From: Actinomadura physcomitrii
Lineage (GTDB): Bacteria > Actinomycetota > Actinomycetes > Streptosporangiales > Streptosporangiaceae
Length of the DNA stretch: 64,000 bases
Direction of reading: 5' to 3'
NCBI RefSeq assembly: GCF_008923205.2
Contig: NZ_WBMS02000008.1
Span: forward strand, 62,001-126,000
Numbering within the stretch: position 1 is the stretch's first letter; every line of letters begins with the position of its first letter. Below the pieces are notes generated by a model. That model saw nothing but the letters and a program-made list of their open reading frames with translations, was not told where the DNA came from and searched no databases. This document shows, piece by piece, positions 50,201-56,898 of this stretch. The translations under genes and the position numbers were made by a program.

Positions 50201-50285
50201 GACGGGGGACCTGCTGGAGGACTACCGCCGGCACGCCCGCCGCGCCCGCGCCGTGGTGGACCGGGTGTTCTACGGGGGGGACTGA
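47220..50285 (+). CDS. glnE: glutamine synthetase adenylyltransferase/deadenylase
   Basis: A 1021-residue bifunctional nucleotidyltransferase. The N-terminal deadenylylase domain carries GKCGGRELNYVSDVDVIFV (~residues 238-256) and the C-terminal adenylylase domain carries GRFGGHELGYGSDSDVMFV (~745-763), both with the Gly-x11-Asp-x-Asp signature; each is followed by a GlnE-linker helical domain with LGPGGLRDVEF / LGPGGLSDVEW. It adenylylates the Tyr of GlnA1. GTG at 47220 starts 18 bp after glnA2, so co-transcribed. Its stop codon is embedded in the dispersed GC-hairpin repeat at 50282. Confidence 0.97.
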   Translation: MSEPFTSAGRRPSLAGRLARLGFTDAGRAERLLLEAEQDAGAWIGDDLLDALGGTADPDLALHGLLRVLASADERGRGAELRAALRAEPGTRERIAAVLGVSDALGDHLVRHPGHWRVLRDDGAPAEPEAPREPGRPSAGALRAALLEAVGADPAVEEPVASGAGPETLVALRAAYRARLLSLAGRDLIGAADVAEVAAELADLAAAALEAGLAIGRAQVGGHAACRLAVIGMGKCGGRELNYVSDVDVIFVAEAREGADEDAALRTATRLASAMMRACSASTAEGALWEVDAALRPEGKAGPLVRTLASHRAYYERWAKTWEFQALLKARPVAGDAELGARYLEAITPIVWKAAEGESFVQDVQDMRRRVEKDLDRRTGDAERQLKLGPGGLRDVEFAVQLLQLVHGRADDALRGPNTLDALAELSQGGYVGRDDAAALASAYRFLRRVEHLIQLHHLRRTHLVPDDEADLRRLGRALGLRTDPVGEFTALWRRHAREVRRIHEKLFYRPLLRAVARLPGEEARLTPEAARARLEALGYGDPAGALRHIEALTSGVSRRAAIQRTLLPVMLGWFADAPDPDAGLLGFRQVSDALGTTPWYLRLLRDDVSVAERMAWVLGSSRYATDLLLRAPEAVALLGAADGLAPRPHEALRAEMLAAARRHAEGGGPAEEAVAVVRGLRRRELFRVSVADLLGLADVETVGAALTDIAAITIEAALRAAVNKIEMEAREPLPTRVAVVAMGRFGGHELGYGSDSDVMFVHDPCPGADERAAGRAAHAVAEELRRLLALPAPDPPLEIDPNLRPEGRQGPLVRTLASYAAYYRRWSQPWEAQALLRADPVIGDPGLCERFRALIDPIRWPEEGVGDDALRQIRRLKARMESERLPRGVDRRLHIKLGPGGLSDVEWVAQLLQMRHAHDVPALRTTRTLAALEAAAEAGLLDREDAVVLADAWCLATRIRGSLMLVRGRASDLLPTDHHRERTAVSRVLGYPGTGDLLEDYRRHARRARAVVDRVFYGGD

Positions 50286-50363
50286 CCGGCGACTGGAGCG
50301 GAGCGGAGGTCGACGGTCAGTCGGCTTTTGCCGGGGGTGTGGGGGGTCGTCCCCCCACAGAGA
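50282..50363 (+). repeat. GC-hairpin intergenic repeat element (locus B)
   Basis: Inverse copy of 24876-24967. It starts at the glnE stop codon, then has GGAGCGGAGCGGAGG, a CGGC-TTTT-GCCG stem and TGTGGGGGG-TCGT-CCCCCCACA. Same orientation relative to the upstream gene as at the other locus, consistent with a mobile or gene-converted terminator cassette. Confidence 0.8.
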
Positions 50364-50376
50364 TACTGAGGCCGGG

Positions 50377-51270
50377 TCAGCAGCGGGAGCCGGCGGCGGA
50401 GTCGGCGCGGCGGGCGGTGCCGCCGTGCGGGTGCCGGATCCGCTGGACGGCCCGGTCCCGCAGGTCGATGACGGGCTGCGGGCAGCGGGTGTAGAGCAGC
50501 CAGGCGACCCCGAGTGATCCGCCGATCAGCGCCATCCCGACCACGGCGTCCAGCACGTAGTGGTTGGCGGTCGACAGGATCACGAACACGGTGGTGGCCG
50601 GGTAGATCACCCCGAGGACCTTCGCCCAGCGCTGCGAGACGAACTTGACCAGCACGAACCCGCACCACAGCGCCCAGCCGGCGTGCATCGACGGCATCGC
50701 GGCGTACTGGTTGGTGAGGCTGCCGGACGCGTCGCTGGAGTACAGCCCGAAGGAGTGCAGCGCGGTGACCGGGTCGACGAACCCGGCGCTGTGCAGGAAC
50801 CGCGGCGGCGCGAGGGGGTAGAGCCAGAAGCCGATCAGCGCGAGCGCGGTGGCCGCCATGATCCCGGTGCGCAGCCAGCGGTACTCCCGCGGCCGGTACC
50901 GGTACAGCCAGACGACGACCAGCGCCGTCAGGATGAAGTGCATGGTGGCGTAGAACATGTTGGCGGTGCGGGCCAGCCACGGCGCGTTGATCAGCGTCTT
51001 GTTCAGGCCCAGTTCCACGTCCAGGTCCAGCAGCTTCTCCGCATGCAGGATCTGGTGGGCGTGCGTGAACGCCGGGCCGGTGCCGTCCTGAACCAGGACG
51101 ATGCGCGTGAGCGTATAGCCCGTGTAGAAGAGCACGAGCAGGAGCAGCTCGCGCCACACCGGAGGCGCCGTGAGCACCCGGGGCCGCTTCGTCGCGGCGC
51201 TGCTTCGCGGCTCACCACGGCCGGTACCGGACCGGCCTCGGTGCGCTGCCTGGGGGGCGGAATGAGCCAT
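50377..51270 (-). CDS. PAP2-superfamily membrane phosphatase/phosphotransferase (Aur1/Ipt1-like)
   Basis: A 297-residue membrane protein with about six helices. The catalytic motifs are AMPSMHAGWAL (His in PSMH) and STANHYVLDAVVG (His in NHY, Asp four on), the pair typical of the PAP2_3 / inositolphosphotransferase-like branch; the KxxxxxxRP motif of classical PAP2 is not evident. Substrates could be phospho-lipids or polyprenyl phosphates. ATG at 51270 with AGG five bases upstream; longer starts are less likely. The cytoplasmic N-terminus is basic (~35 residues). Confidence 0.85.
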   Translation of the reverse strand: MAHSAPQAAHRGRSGTGRGEPRSSAATKRPRVLTAPPVWRELLLLVLFYTGYTLTRIVLVQDGTGPAFTHAHQILHAEKLLDLDVELGLNKTLINAPWLARTANMFYATMHFILTALVVVWLYRYRPREYRWLRTGIMAATALALIGFWLYPLAPPRFLHSAGFVDPVTALHSFGLYSSDASGSLTNQYAAMPSMHAGWALWCGFVLVKFVSQRWAKVLGVIYPATTVFVILSTANHYVLDAVVGMALIGGSLGVAWLLYTRCPQPVIDLRDRAVQRIRHPHGGTARRADSAAGSRC

Positions 51271-51496
51271 GTTACCTATCTTTGCCTCGCGGCCCCCTTT
51301 TGAGATCACCGCCGCGAATGGTCTTCGTCTCAGACCTGAGTAGTACGACCCTGACGCGGCATCCGGACTTTCGGGGGAGGGGCCCCGGGGCGCCGGGGTC
51401 CTGCCTCCGTTCGGAGCCTGTGAACTTGATCAGGAGTCAGCATAGGAGGCCATGGGTAGATCACGTTCGGCCCCCCACGAACGAGCAGGGGGACGA

Positions 51497-53056
51497 ATGG
51501 CCTTGATCGGGTCCATACCCGGCATCGCGACCGCAAGCACCGCCACGCTGGCCGCATTCGGACTGATCTCGTGCTCCGGGTGGGCGGACCGCGCGGGCCG
51601 GGCGGCGGCCGTCCGCACCGCCGCGGCCGTGGACCGCACCGTCTCGAAGCCGCAGTGGAAGCGCTGCGCCGGCCTGCCGGCCCCCGACCCCGGCGTCTCG
51701 CAGTCCCGCTACCGGTGCGCGACCCTGACGGTTCCGCTGGACTACGCCGCCCCCTCCGCGGGGACGATCGGCATCGCGCTGGTGAAGATCCCGGCGACGG
51801 GCCCGGGCCGCCGGCTCGGGTCGCTGCTGTTCAACTTCGGCGGGCCCGGCGGCGACGGCGTCGGCACCCTCGCGCGGGCCGCGGCCGAGTACACCGCCCT
51901 CAACGCCCGCTACGACCTGATCGGCTTCGACCCGCGCGGCGTCGGCCGCAGCTCCCCGGTCACCTGCGTGAACGACCGGACCATGGACCAGATCACCGCC
52001 GAGGACGACACGCCCGACACCGCCGCGGAGGAGACCGCCCACCTCGCCCGCCGCGCGTCCTACGCGAAGGCGTGCCAGGCCGCGTCGGGGAGGCTGCTGC
52101 CCCACGTCGGGACGCTCAGCGCCGCCCGCGACGTGGACGCGATCCGCGCCGCCGTCGGCGATCCGAAGCTGAACTACTTCGGGGTCTCCTACGGCACGTG
52201 GCTCGGCGGCAACTACGCCCACCAGTTCCCCGGCAACGTCGGCCGCGCCGTGCTGGACGGGGCCGTCGACACGCGGCTGACCAGCGCGGACCTCGCCCTG
52301 CAGCAGGCCGCCGGGTTCCAGCGCGCCCTGGTCGGCTTCGGTGCGGCGTGCGCCCGGCTCGGCGCGAAGGCGTGCCCGCTCGGCGGCGACGGCGAGTCCG
52401 TCGCGGCGGCCACCGGCAAGATCCTCGCCGGCCTCGACCGCAAGCCGCTCAAGACGTCCGGGGGCCGCAGGCTCACCCAGAGCCTCGGCGACACGGGCGC
52501 CGCCGCGGGCCTCTACAGCAAGCAGGCCTGGCCCTACCTCGCGCAGGGCCTCGTCGACGCGGTCAAGCGCCATGACGGGACGCTCCTGCTGATGCTCGCC
52601 GACCTGCAGAACGGCCGCCGCGGCGACGGCTCCTACGCCAACCTGACGGCCGCGAACACCGCGATCACCTGCGCGGACGGCACCGACCGCTACACCCTCG
52701 CGGACGTCCGCCGGCTGATGCCGGAGTTCCGCAAGGCCTCGCCGGTGTTCGGTCCGTCGATGGCGTGGGGGCTGCTGCAGTGCACGGGCTGGCCGGTGAA
52801 GGGCGACGACGCGGCCCGGGAGGTGTCGGCGCCGTCCGCCGCGCCGATCCTGGTCGTCGGCAACACCGGCGACCCCGCCACCCCGTACGCGTGGGCGTCC
52901 GCGCTGGTGAAGTCGCTCGGCGGCCGCGCCGCGCTCCTCACCCTCAAGGGGGAGGGGCACGGCGCGTACGACTCCGGCGACGCCTGCGTCCGCCGCGTCG
53001 TGGACTCCTACCTGCTGGACGGGCTGCTCCCGGCGGACGGCGCGACGTGCGACTGA
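51497..53056 (+). CDS. secreted alpha/beta-hydrolase (tripeptidyl aminopeptidase-like)
   Basis: A ~519-residue exported alpha/beta hydrolase of the actinobacterial tripeptidyl-aminopeptidase (SlpD/Tap) group. Oxyanion segment LLFNFGGPGGDG, nucleophile elbow YFGVSYGTWLGGNYAHQFP, acid in VVGNTGDPATPYAWA, and His in KGEGHGAYDSG complete the triad; a C-terminal TAP-C domain is present. The N-terminus has a hydrophobic segment ending LISC, a possible lipobox, so it may be a lipoprotein. ATG at 51497 has GGGGG four bases upstream; an earlier ATG at 51452 has AGGAGG but only two bases away. Divergent from the PAP2 gene. Confidence 0.88.
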   Translation: MALIGSIPGIATASTATLAAFGLISCSGWADRAGRAAAVRTAAAVDRTVSKPQWKRCAGLPAPDPGVSQSRYRCATLTVPLDYAAPSAGTIGIALVKIPATGPGRRLGSLLFNFGGPGGDGVGTLARAAAEYTALNARYDLIGFDPRGVGRSSPVTCVNDRTMDQITAEDDTPDTAAEETAHLARRASYAKACQAASGRLLPHVGTLSAARDVDAIRAAVGDPKLNYFGVSYGTWLGGNYAHQFPGNVGRAVLDGAVDTRLTSADLALQQAAGFQRALVGFGAACARLGAKACPLGGDGESVAAATGKILAGLDRKPLKTSGGRRLTQSLGDTGAAAGLYSKQAWPYLAQGLVDAVKRHDGTLLLMLADLQNGRRGDGSYANLTAANTAITCADGTDRYTLADVRRLMPEFRKASPVFGPSMAWGLLQCTGWPVKGDDAAREVSAPSAAPILVVGNTGDPATPYAWASALVKSLGGRAALLTLKGEGHGAYDSGDACVRRVVDSYLLDGLLPADGATCD

Positions 53057-53078
53057 CCCGGCGCCCGCGGGCGCGGCG

Positions 53079-53471
53079 TCAGACGATCTGCTCGACCTTC
53101 ATCGGCTCCTTCAGCGCGTTCCCGACGGTGCAGTACCGCTCGTGGACGCGCTTGGCCACCGCCTTCAGGACGTCCTCGGCCTTCTCGTCGCCTTCGGGCA
53201 GCTCGACGTCGTAGGTGACCGTGATCGTGCCGAGCTTGCTCGTCTCGACCTTGTCGGCCTGGACGGTCGCGGCGAGCCGCGCCATCCGGTGCCCGCGCTG
53301 CGCCGTCAGCGGCTCCACCGTCACCAGCTCGCAGCCGCCGAGCGCCGCCACCAGCAGCTCGACCGGCGTGAACACGCCCTCGGTGTCCCCGTCCCCGATG
53401 GCGACGCGGGCGCCCCGCCCGTTGACGGCCTGGAAGCCGTCCTCGGTGCGCTCCACCCTGACCTCGGCCAT
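53079..53471 (-). CDS. OsmC-family protein
   Basis: A 130-residue OsmC/Ohr-superfamily protein, thiol peroxidase-type. The two redox Cys are in LLVAALGGCELVTVEPL and HERYCTVGNALK, and the family helix FTPVELLVAA is present. It probably detoxifies organic hydroperoxides, though some OsmC-like proteins have other roles. ATG at 53471 is preceded by GGAGGGG six bases away. Convergent with the secreted hydrolase gene (22 bp between stops). Confidence 0.9.
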   Translation of the reverse strand: MAEVRVERTEDGFQAVNGRGARVAIGDGDTEGVFTPVELLVAALGGCELVTVEPLTAQRGHRMARLAATVQADKVETSKLGTITVTYDVELPEGDEKAEDVLKAVAKRVHERYCTVGNALKEPMKVEQIV

Positions 53472-53549
53472 GTCATCCCCTCCGATCCTCGGCGGCCCGT
53501 ACCGGGCCCGCCTGCCCGAACACGCCGGACACGATGCTTCTTCCCGCTC

Positions 53550-53873
53550 TCACGGCGCCGCGTCCTCCTCGCGCCGCGCCGTGCCGAGCCGTTCCTGCTC
53601 CTCCTGGACGATCCGCCGCGCCAGGGCCTGCTCGGAGACGTCCACCGCGTCCGGCGTGCGCGCGAGCGGCGTCAGGCGCAGTCGGCCGTCCGTGACGTCC
53701 TTCAACCGCGCGACCGGGATCTCTGCCAACTGCTCGCGCGCCGCCTCAGCGCGCAGCGGGGCCAGCGCCCCGTGCACGTCCGCGACCGCGCGGCGATGAT
53801 CAGCGATGAGGGCATGGGCGGCGTCCAGCAGAACGCGACCGTTCCGCAGGACCTCCTTGGGCTCGCCCGCCAT
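53550..53873 (-). CDS. short helical protein, probable truncated helix-hairpin-helix/helicase-related protein
   Basis: A 107-residue protein: VLRNGRVLLDAAHALIADHRRAVADVH, then REQLAEIPVARLKDVTDGRLRLTPLARTP and an acidic-basic tail RRIVQEEQERLGTARREED. The segment around IPVARLKDVTDGRLRL recalls the N-terminal part of larger actinobacterial proteins with helix-hairpin-helix repeats, so this may be a shortened relic. GGAGGGAG lies ~10 bases before the ATG at 53873. I cannot give a function. It stands at the left border of the pseudogene cluster. Confidence 0.45.
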   Translation of the reverse strand: MAGEPKEVLRNGRVLLDAAHALIADHRRAVADVHGALAPLRAEAAREQLAEIPVARLKDVTDGRLRLTPLARTPDAVDVSEQALARRIVQEEQERLGTARREEDAAP

Positions 53874-54016
53874 CCGCCCGCCGCTCCCTCCGCCGCGATC
53901 TCCCGGCTCATGATGCCAGCGCCGCGCCCCCGCACCACCCGCGCAGCGCCCGATCCGTCCAGAAAGCTCCCCGCACCCACCACCAGGACTTCGTCCTCGC
54001 CCCCGCCCACGGAGCC

Positions 54017-54022
54017 TAACCT
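54017..54022 (+). promoter_or_regulatory. possible -10 element of the regulator fragment
   Basis: TAACCT lies 32 bp before the ATG at 54054, followed by AAAGG 11 bases before the ATG. It suggests that the promoter and start of a former regulator gene persist. Confidence 0.35.
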
Positions 54023-54053
54023 GAAGGAACACCCCTCGAAAGGCGGCGGCCCG

Positions 54054-54338
54054 ATGCCCACGAGGATGTTCCGGGGCCCCGGGCATCCCGCGCTCGGCGC
54101 CGTCCGCGACGCGATCAACGCCGTCGCCGTCTCGCTGACCGACCCGCCCCCACCGCTCGCCCACCTCCAGTCCAGGCTGGACGCGGCGTGGCGCGCCCGG
54201 CACGCCGCGCCCGACCACCGCACCGTGCTCGGCGCGCTGCTGCCGGACCTGATCAGGGACGCCAAGCGCGCCGTCCGCGCGTACGAGGGCGCGCAGCGGC
54301 GCCGCGCCCTCTCGCTGCTCGCGCAGGTCTACAACCTG
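54054..54338 (+). pseudogene. XRE-type regulator fragment, fused to SDR remnant
   Basis: About 95 residues from ATG 54054 match the helical C-terminal part of actinobacterial XRE regulators: LAHLQSRLDAAWRARHAAPDHRTVLGALLPDLIRDAKRAVRAYEG, RRRALSLLAQVYNL. The HTH is missing, and at ~54338 the match stops abruptly where short-chain dehydrogenase sequence begins in another frame. Two gene ends have been joined by a deletion. Whether the shortened product is made is unknown. Confidence 0.6.
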
Positions 54339-54786
54339 CATCGGCGGGCTGGCGGGCTTCCCGCTCTCGGGCATGTACGCCGCGAGCAAGTTCGCGCTCG
54401 AGGGCATGAGCGAGGCCCTCGCGCAGGAGGCCGCCGGGTTCGGGGTCAAGGTCAGCATCCTCCAGCCGGGCGGCTACTGGACCGACCTGTACACCGCCAT
54501 GCACAGCACGACGCCGATCGAGGCGTACGCGCCGCTGCGCGCCGATCTGGAGCGCATGTTCGCCGAGAGCTCGGCGGACAGCGAGCTCCGGCTGGCCGCG
54601 GAAGCGCTGCTCAAGCTGGTGGACAGCGACGACCCGCCGCTGCGCCTGCTCCTCGGGAGCATGGTCTACGACCTGGCCTTCGACATCTCGCGCAGGCGCA
54701 TGGACACCTGGGCCGCCTGGGAGGAGACCAGCCGCGCCGCCGAGCACGCCGTCCCGATGCCCGCGCTTGAAGACGCGACGGCCTGA
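54339..54786 (+). pseudogene. short-chain dehydrogenase, C-terminal half only
   Basis: From ~54340 the frame reads IGGLAGFPLSGMYAASKFALEGMSEALAQEAAGFGVKVSILQPGGYWTDLY, the Tyr-Ala-Ala-Ser-Lys active site and following loop of a classical SDR, and continues to a normal C-terminus at 54786. The N-terminal ~135 residues with the NAD(P)-binding Gly motif and the catalytic Ser are absent, so it cannot be active. The only in-frame ATG (54373) begins at the active-site Tyr. Joined to the XRE fragment at ~54338. Confidence 0.75.
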
Positions 54787-54833
54787 GCGGTCACGCGGAC
54801 GCGCCGCGTCCTTCGCCTCGTGACCCGAGGTGA

Positions 54834-55970
54834 TCAGGACGGGTAGGGCTCGGTCAAGGTCATCGGGGTGTTCGCGATGTCCAGTGCCTGCTGGGGGAAG
54901 CGGGGGCCGGACGTGTAGTAGCGGGCGCGGGTGCGTCCGACGGGTGCCAGGATCTCGGCGGTGACGAGGTCGCGCAGGTCGCGCTGCGCCTGCTGGACGC
55001 TGAGACCTTCGGCGTGCTCGTAGCGGAGGCGGCGTACGCGTCCGGCCATGGCCACGTCGTGCAGCGCTGAAACGGTCCGTTCGTCCAGGCCGGCCCGGTC
55101 CGCGAACCCGGCCAGCGTGTTCCAGACACGTCCGGCCCGGTCGAGCCGGCCCTGTACGGTCTGCGCCTGCTGGTGGTACGCGGTGAGGTTGAAGCGCACC
55201 CATTCCGACACGTCCTGTGCCGGCAGGTAGCGCGCACCGCGGCGGGCCAGCGCCCGGTAGTACTCCCAGGTGTTGCCCGGGCGTCCGAGCCAGGCCTCGA
55301 TGGACGAGAACTCCGGGGCCAGCACGCCTTCCCGGGCGATCATCAGCGTCTGCAGTGAGCGGGACATGCGTCCGTTGCCGTCCGGCCATGGATGCACGGA
55401 CACGAGATGCAGATGGGCCATGGCTGCCCGGACCAGCGGGTGGGTGCCGTCCCGGGTGTTGAGCCAGTCGACCAGTTCGTCCATGAGCCCCGGGACTTCG
55501 CCGGCGTCCGGCGCGGTGTAGACGGCGATGCTGGGATCGCGCGCATCCCTCACGTAGACGGGTCCCCGGCGCCATTGGCCGGCCGGCTTGCGCGCAGTGT
55601 GGCGATGCCCCTGGAGCATCCAGTGCAGGGCGTTGAGGAAGCCCTTGCCGAAGGCGAAGTCCTCGACGTCGTGGAGCGTCTGGATGTAGGTCATCATCCG
55701 CTGGTAGGCGAGGGTCTCCTCGCGGTTCTCGTCAGAGACGTCGACGTCGCGCTCGCCTTCCATCAGGTCCGCGACGTCAGCCGTCGCGACTTTGAATCCT
55801 TCGATGGAGTTGGAGGCCGCCACCGCATCGGCGGTGAGGAACTTCCGCAAACCCGCCGTCCACTTCGAGGATGTGGTGCGCACCTGGTGTCGCAGGGCCT
55901 CGCGCATCCGCTCGATCTCGGCAAGGACGCGCTGGTCCTCTGCGGTAAGGGCCGGCGTGGGATACAGCAT
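54834..55970 (-). CDS. Fic-family AMPylator (class II)
   Basis: A 378-residue Fic protein transferring AMP from ATP to protein hydroxyls. Catalytic motif VHPWPDGNGRMSRSL: His193, Asp197, Gly-Asn-Gly-Arg201, Arg204 all present. The auto-inhibitory motif S53-N-S-I-E57-G58 lies N-terminally, marking a class II enzyme. A winged-helix-like C-terminal domain (GRVRRLRYEHAEGLSVQQAQRDLRDLVTAEIL) follows, as in SoFic. ATG at 55970 (alternative ATG at 55997) lacks a Shine-Dalgarno and may be leaderless. Its codon use and base composition look less GC-extreme than the neighbours, and both flanks are broken genes, so horizontal arrival is likely. Confidence 0.9.
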   Translation of the reverse strand: MLYPTPALTAEDQRVLAEIERMREALRHQVRTTSSKWTAGLRKFLTADAVAASNSIEGFKVATADVADLMEGERDVDVSDENREETLAYQRMMTYIQTLHDVEDFAFGKGFLNALHWMLQGHRHTARKPAGQWRRGPVYVRDARDPSIAVYTAPDAGEVPGLMDELVDWLNTRDGTHPLVRAAMAHLHLVSVHPWPDGNGRMSRSLQTLMIAREGVLAPEFSSIEAWLGRPGNTWEYYRALARRGARYLPAQDVSEWVRFNLTAYHQQAQTVQGRLDRAGRVWNTLAGFADRAGLDERTVSALHDVAMAGRVRRLRYEHAEGLSVQQAQRDLRDLVTAEILAPVGRTRARYYTSGPRFPQQALDIANTPMTLTEPYPS

Positions 55971-56025
55971 GTCGTCACAATATGATGACGCAATCATTAA
56001 ATCAAAACACCACGGAAAGACGCTC

Positions 56026-56714
56026 GCGCCGGCCCTGGCGGACGTGCGCGGGCTGTTCCTGCTGCCCGGCTACGAGGGCATGGCCGAGCTGCTCGCCGAG
56101 GCGGGACGCGCCGGGGTCGAGCACGTCGTGCTGCTGTCCGGGTCGTCGGCCGAGTCGGGCGACATGACCAACGCCGTCACCCGTTACATGATCGAGTCGG
56201 AGGATGCGGTCCGCGCCTCGGGACTCGCCTGGACGATCGTGCGGCCGAGCGGGTTCATGTCCAACACGTTCGAGTGGACCCGCAGCTCAAGGCCGGGGAC
56301 GCGGTCCGCGCGCCGTTCGCCGGGGTGCCGATCGCGGTGATCGACCCGGCCGACATCGGCGCCGTCGCGGCCGCCGCGCTGCTCCGGGACGACCAGCGGG
56401 GCCGCGTGCTCCGCGTCACCGGCCCGGAGCCGCTGCGGCCCGCCGACCGGCTGCGCATCCTCGCCGGCGTGCTGGGCCGCGACCTGCGGCTGGACGCCCA
56501 GCCGGACGACGAGGCCCGCGCCGAGATGCTCCAGAACATGCCCGAGAAGTACGTCGACGCGTTCTTCGACTTCTACGTGGCCGGTTCGCTGGACGAATCG
56601 GTCGTCACCACCACCGTCCGCGACGTGACGGGCCGCCCGCCCCGGACCTTCGAGCAGTGGGCCGCCGCGCACGCCGCGTCCTTCGCCTGGCACCGAGGAA
56701 GCCGATCATGCTGA
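56026..56714 (+). pseudogene. NmrA-like NAD(P)-binding oxidoreductase, N-truncated and frameshifted
   Basis: From ~56026 the plus strand reads PALADVRGLFLLPGYEGMAELLAEAGRAGVEHVVLLSGSSAE, TRYMIESEDAVRASGLAWTIVRPSGFMSNTFEW in one frame; at ~56275 the match moves to another frame, continuing DPQLKAGDAVRAPFAGVPIAVIDPADIGAVAA to 56714. One lost base explains the shift. The first ~65 residues with the Gly-rich dinucleotide loop are missing, replaced by the divergent fic gene. Clearly inactive. The neighbouring fic insertion is the probable cause of the truncation. Confidence 0.75.
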
Positions 56715-56843
56715 AGAAACTCGCCCTTCCCCTCGCCGCCGCCGCGATCCTCGGGCTGACCGGGGCCGCCACTGTACTTCACCCCGCCCGGCCAGCGCGA
56801 ACGCCTGGTCGACCGCGTCGTCTACACCCGCCGGATCGGCTGA
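56708..56843 (+). pseudogene. signal-peptide stub joined to a short gene tail
   Basis: ATG 56708, after AGGA, encodes a signal-peptide-like MLKKLALPLAAAAILGLTG, overlapping the end of the NmrA relic. The frame then becomes meaningless, while another frame (from ~56775) reads YFTPPGQRERLVDRVVYTRRIG and stops at 56843. It looks like the two ends of an exported protein gene (or of two genes) with the middle deleted. Family not recognised. Confidence 0.45.
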
Positions 56844-56855
56844 CCCCGCGAACGC

Positions 56856-56888
56856 GGACGGCCCGCGAGGCGTCCTCGCGGGCCGTCC
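56856..56888. terminator. perfect hairpin terminator of glnA1
   Basis: GGACGGCCCGCGAGG-CGT-CCTCGCGGGCCGTCC: a perfect 15-bp stem with a 3-base loop, ending 11 bp after the glnA1 stop on the minus strand. It also faces the plus-strand relics. Confidence 0.85.
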
Positions 56889-56898
56889 GGAACGACGG

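Noticed and set aside
45822..50234. 1470-codon minus-strand open frame opposite glnA2 and glnE
   Set aside because: Antisense shadow of two firmly identified genes; composition is dominated by Arg, Ala, Gln, His and Val with no recognisable fold.
53550..56843. Integrated phage or insertion sequence as the cause of the gene fragments
   Set aside because: No integrase, transposase, terminal inverted repeats or target-site duplication could be seen; simple deletions and one acquired gene explain it.
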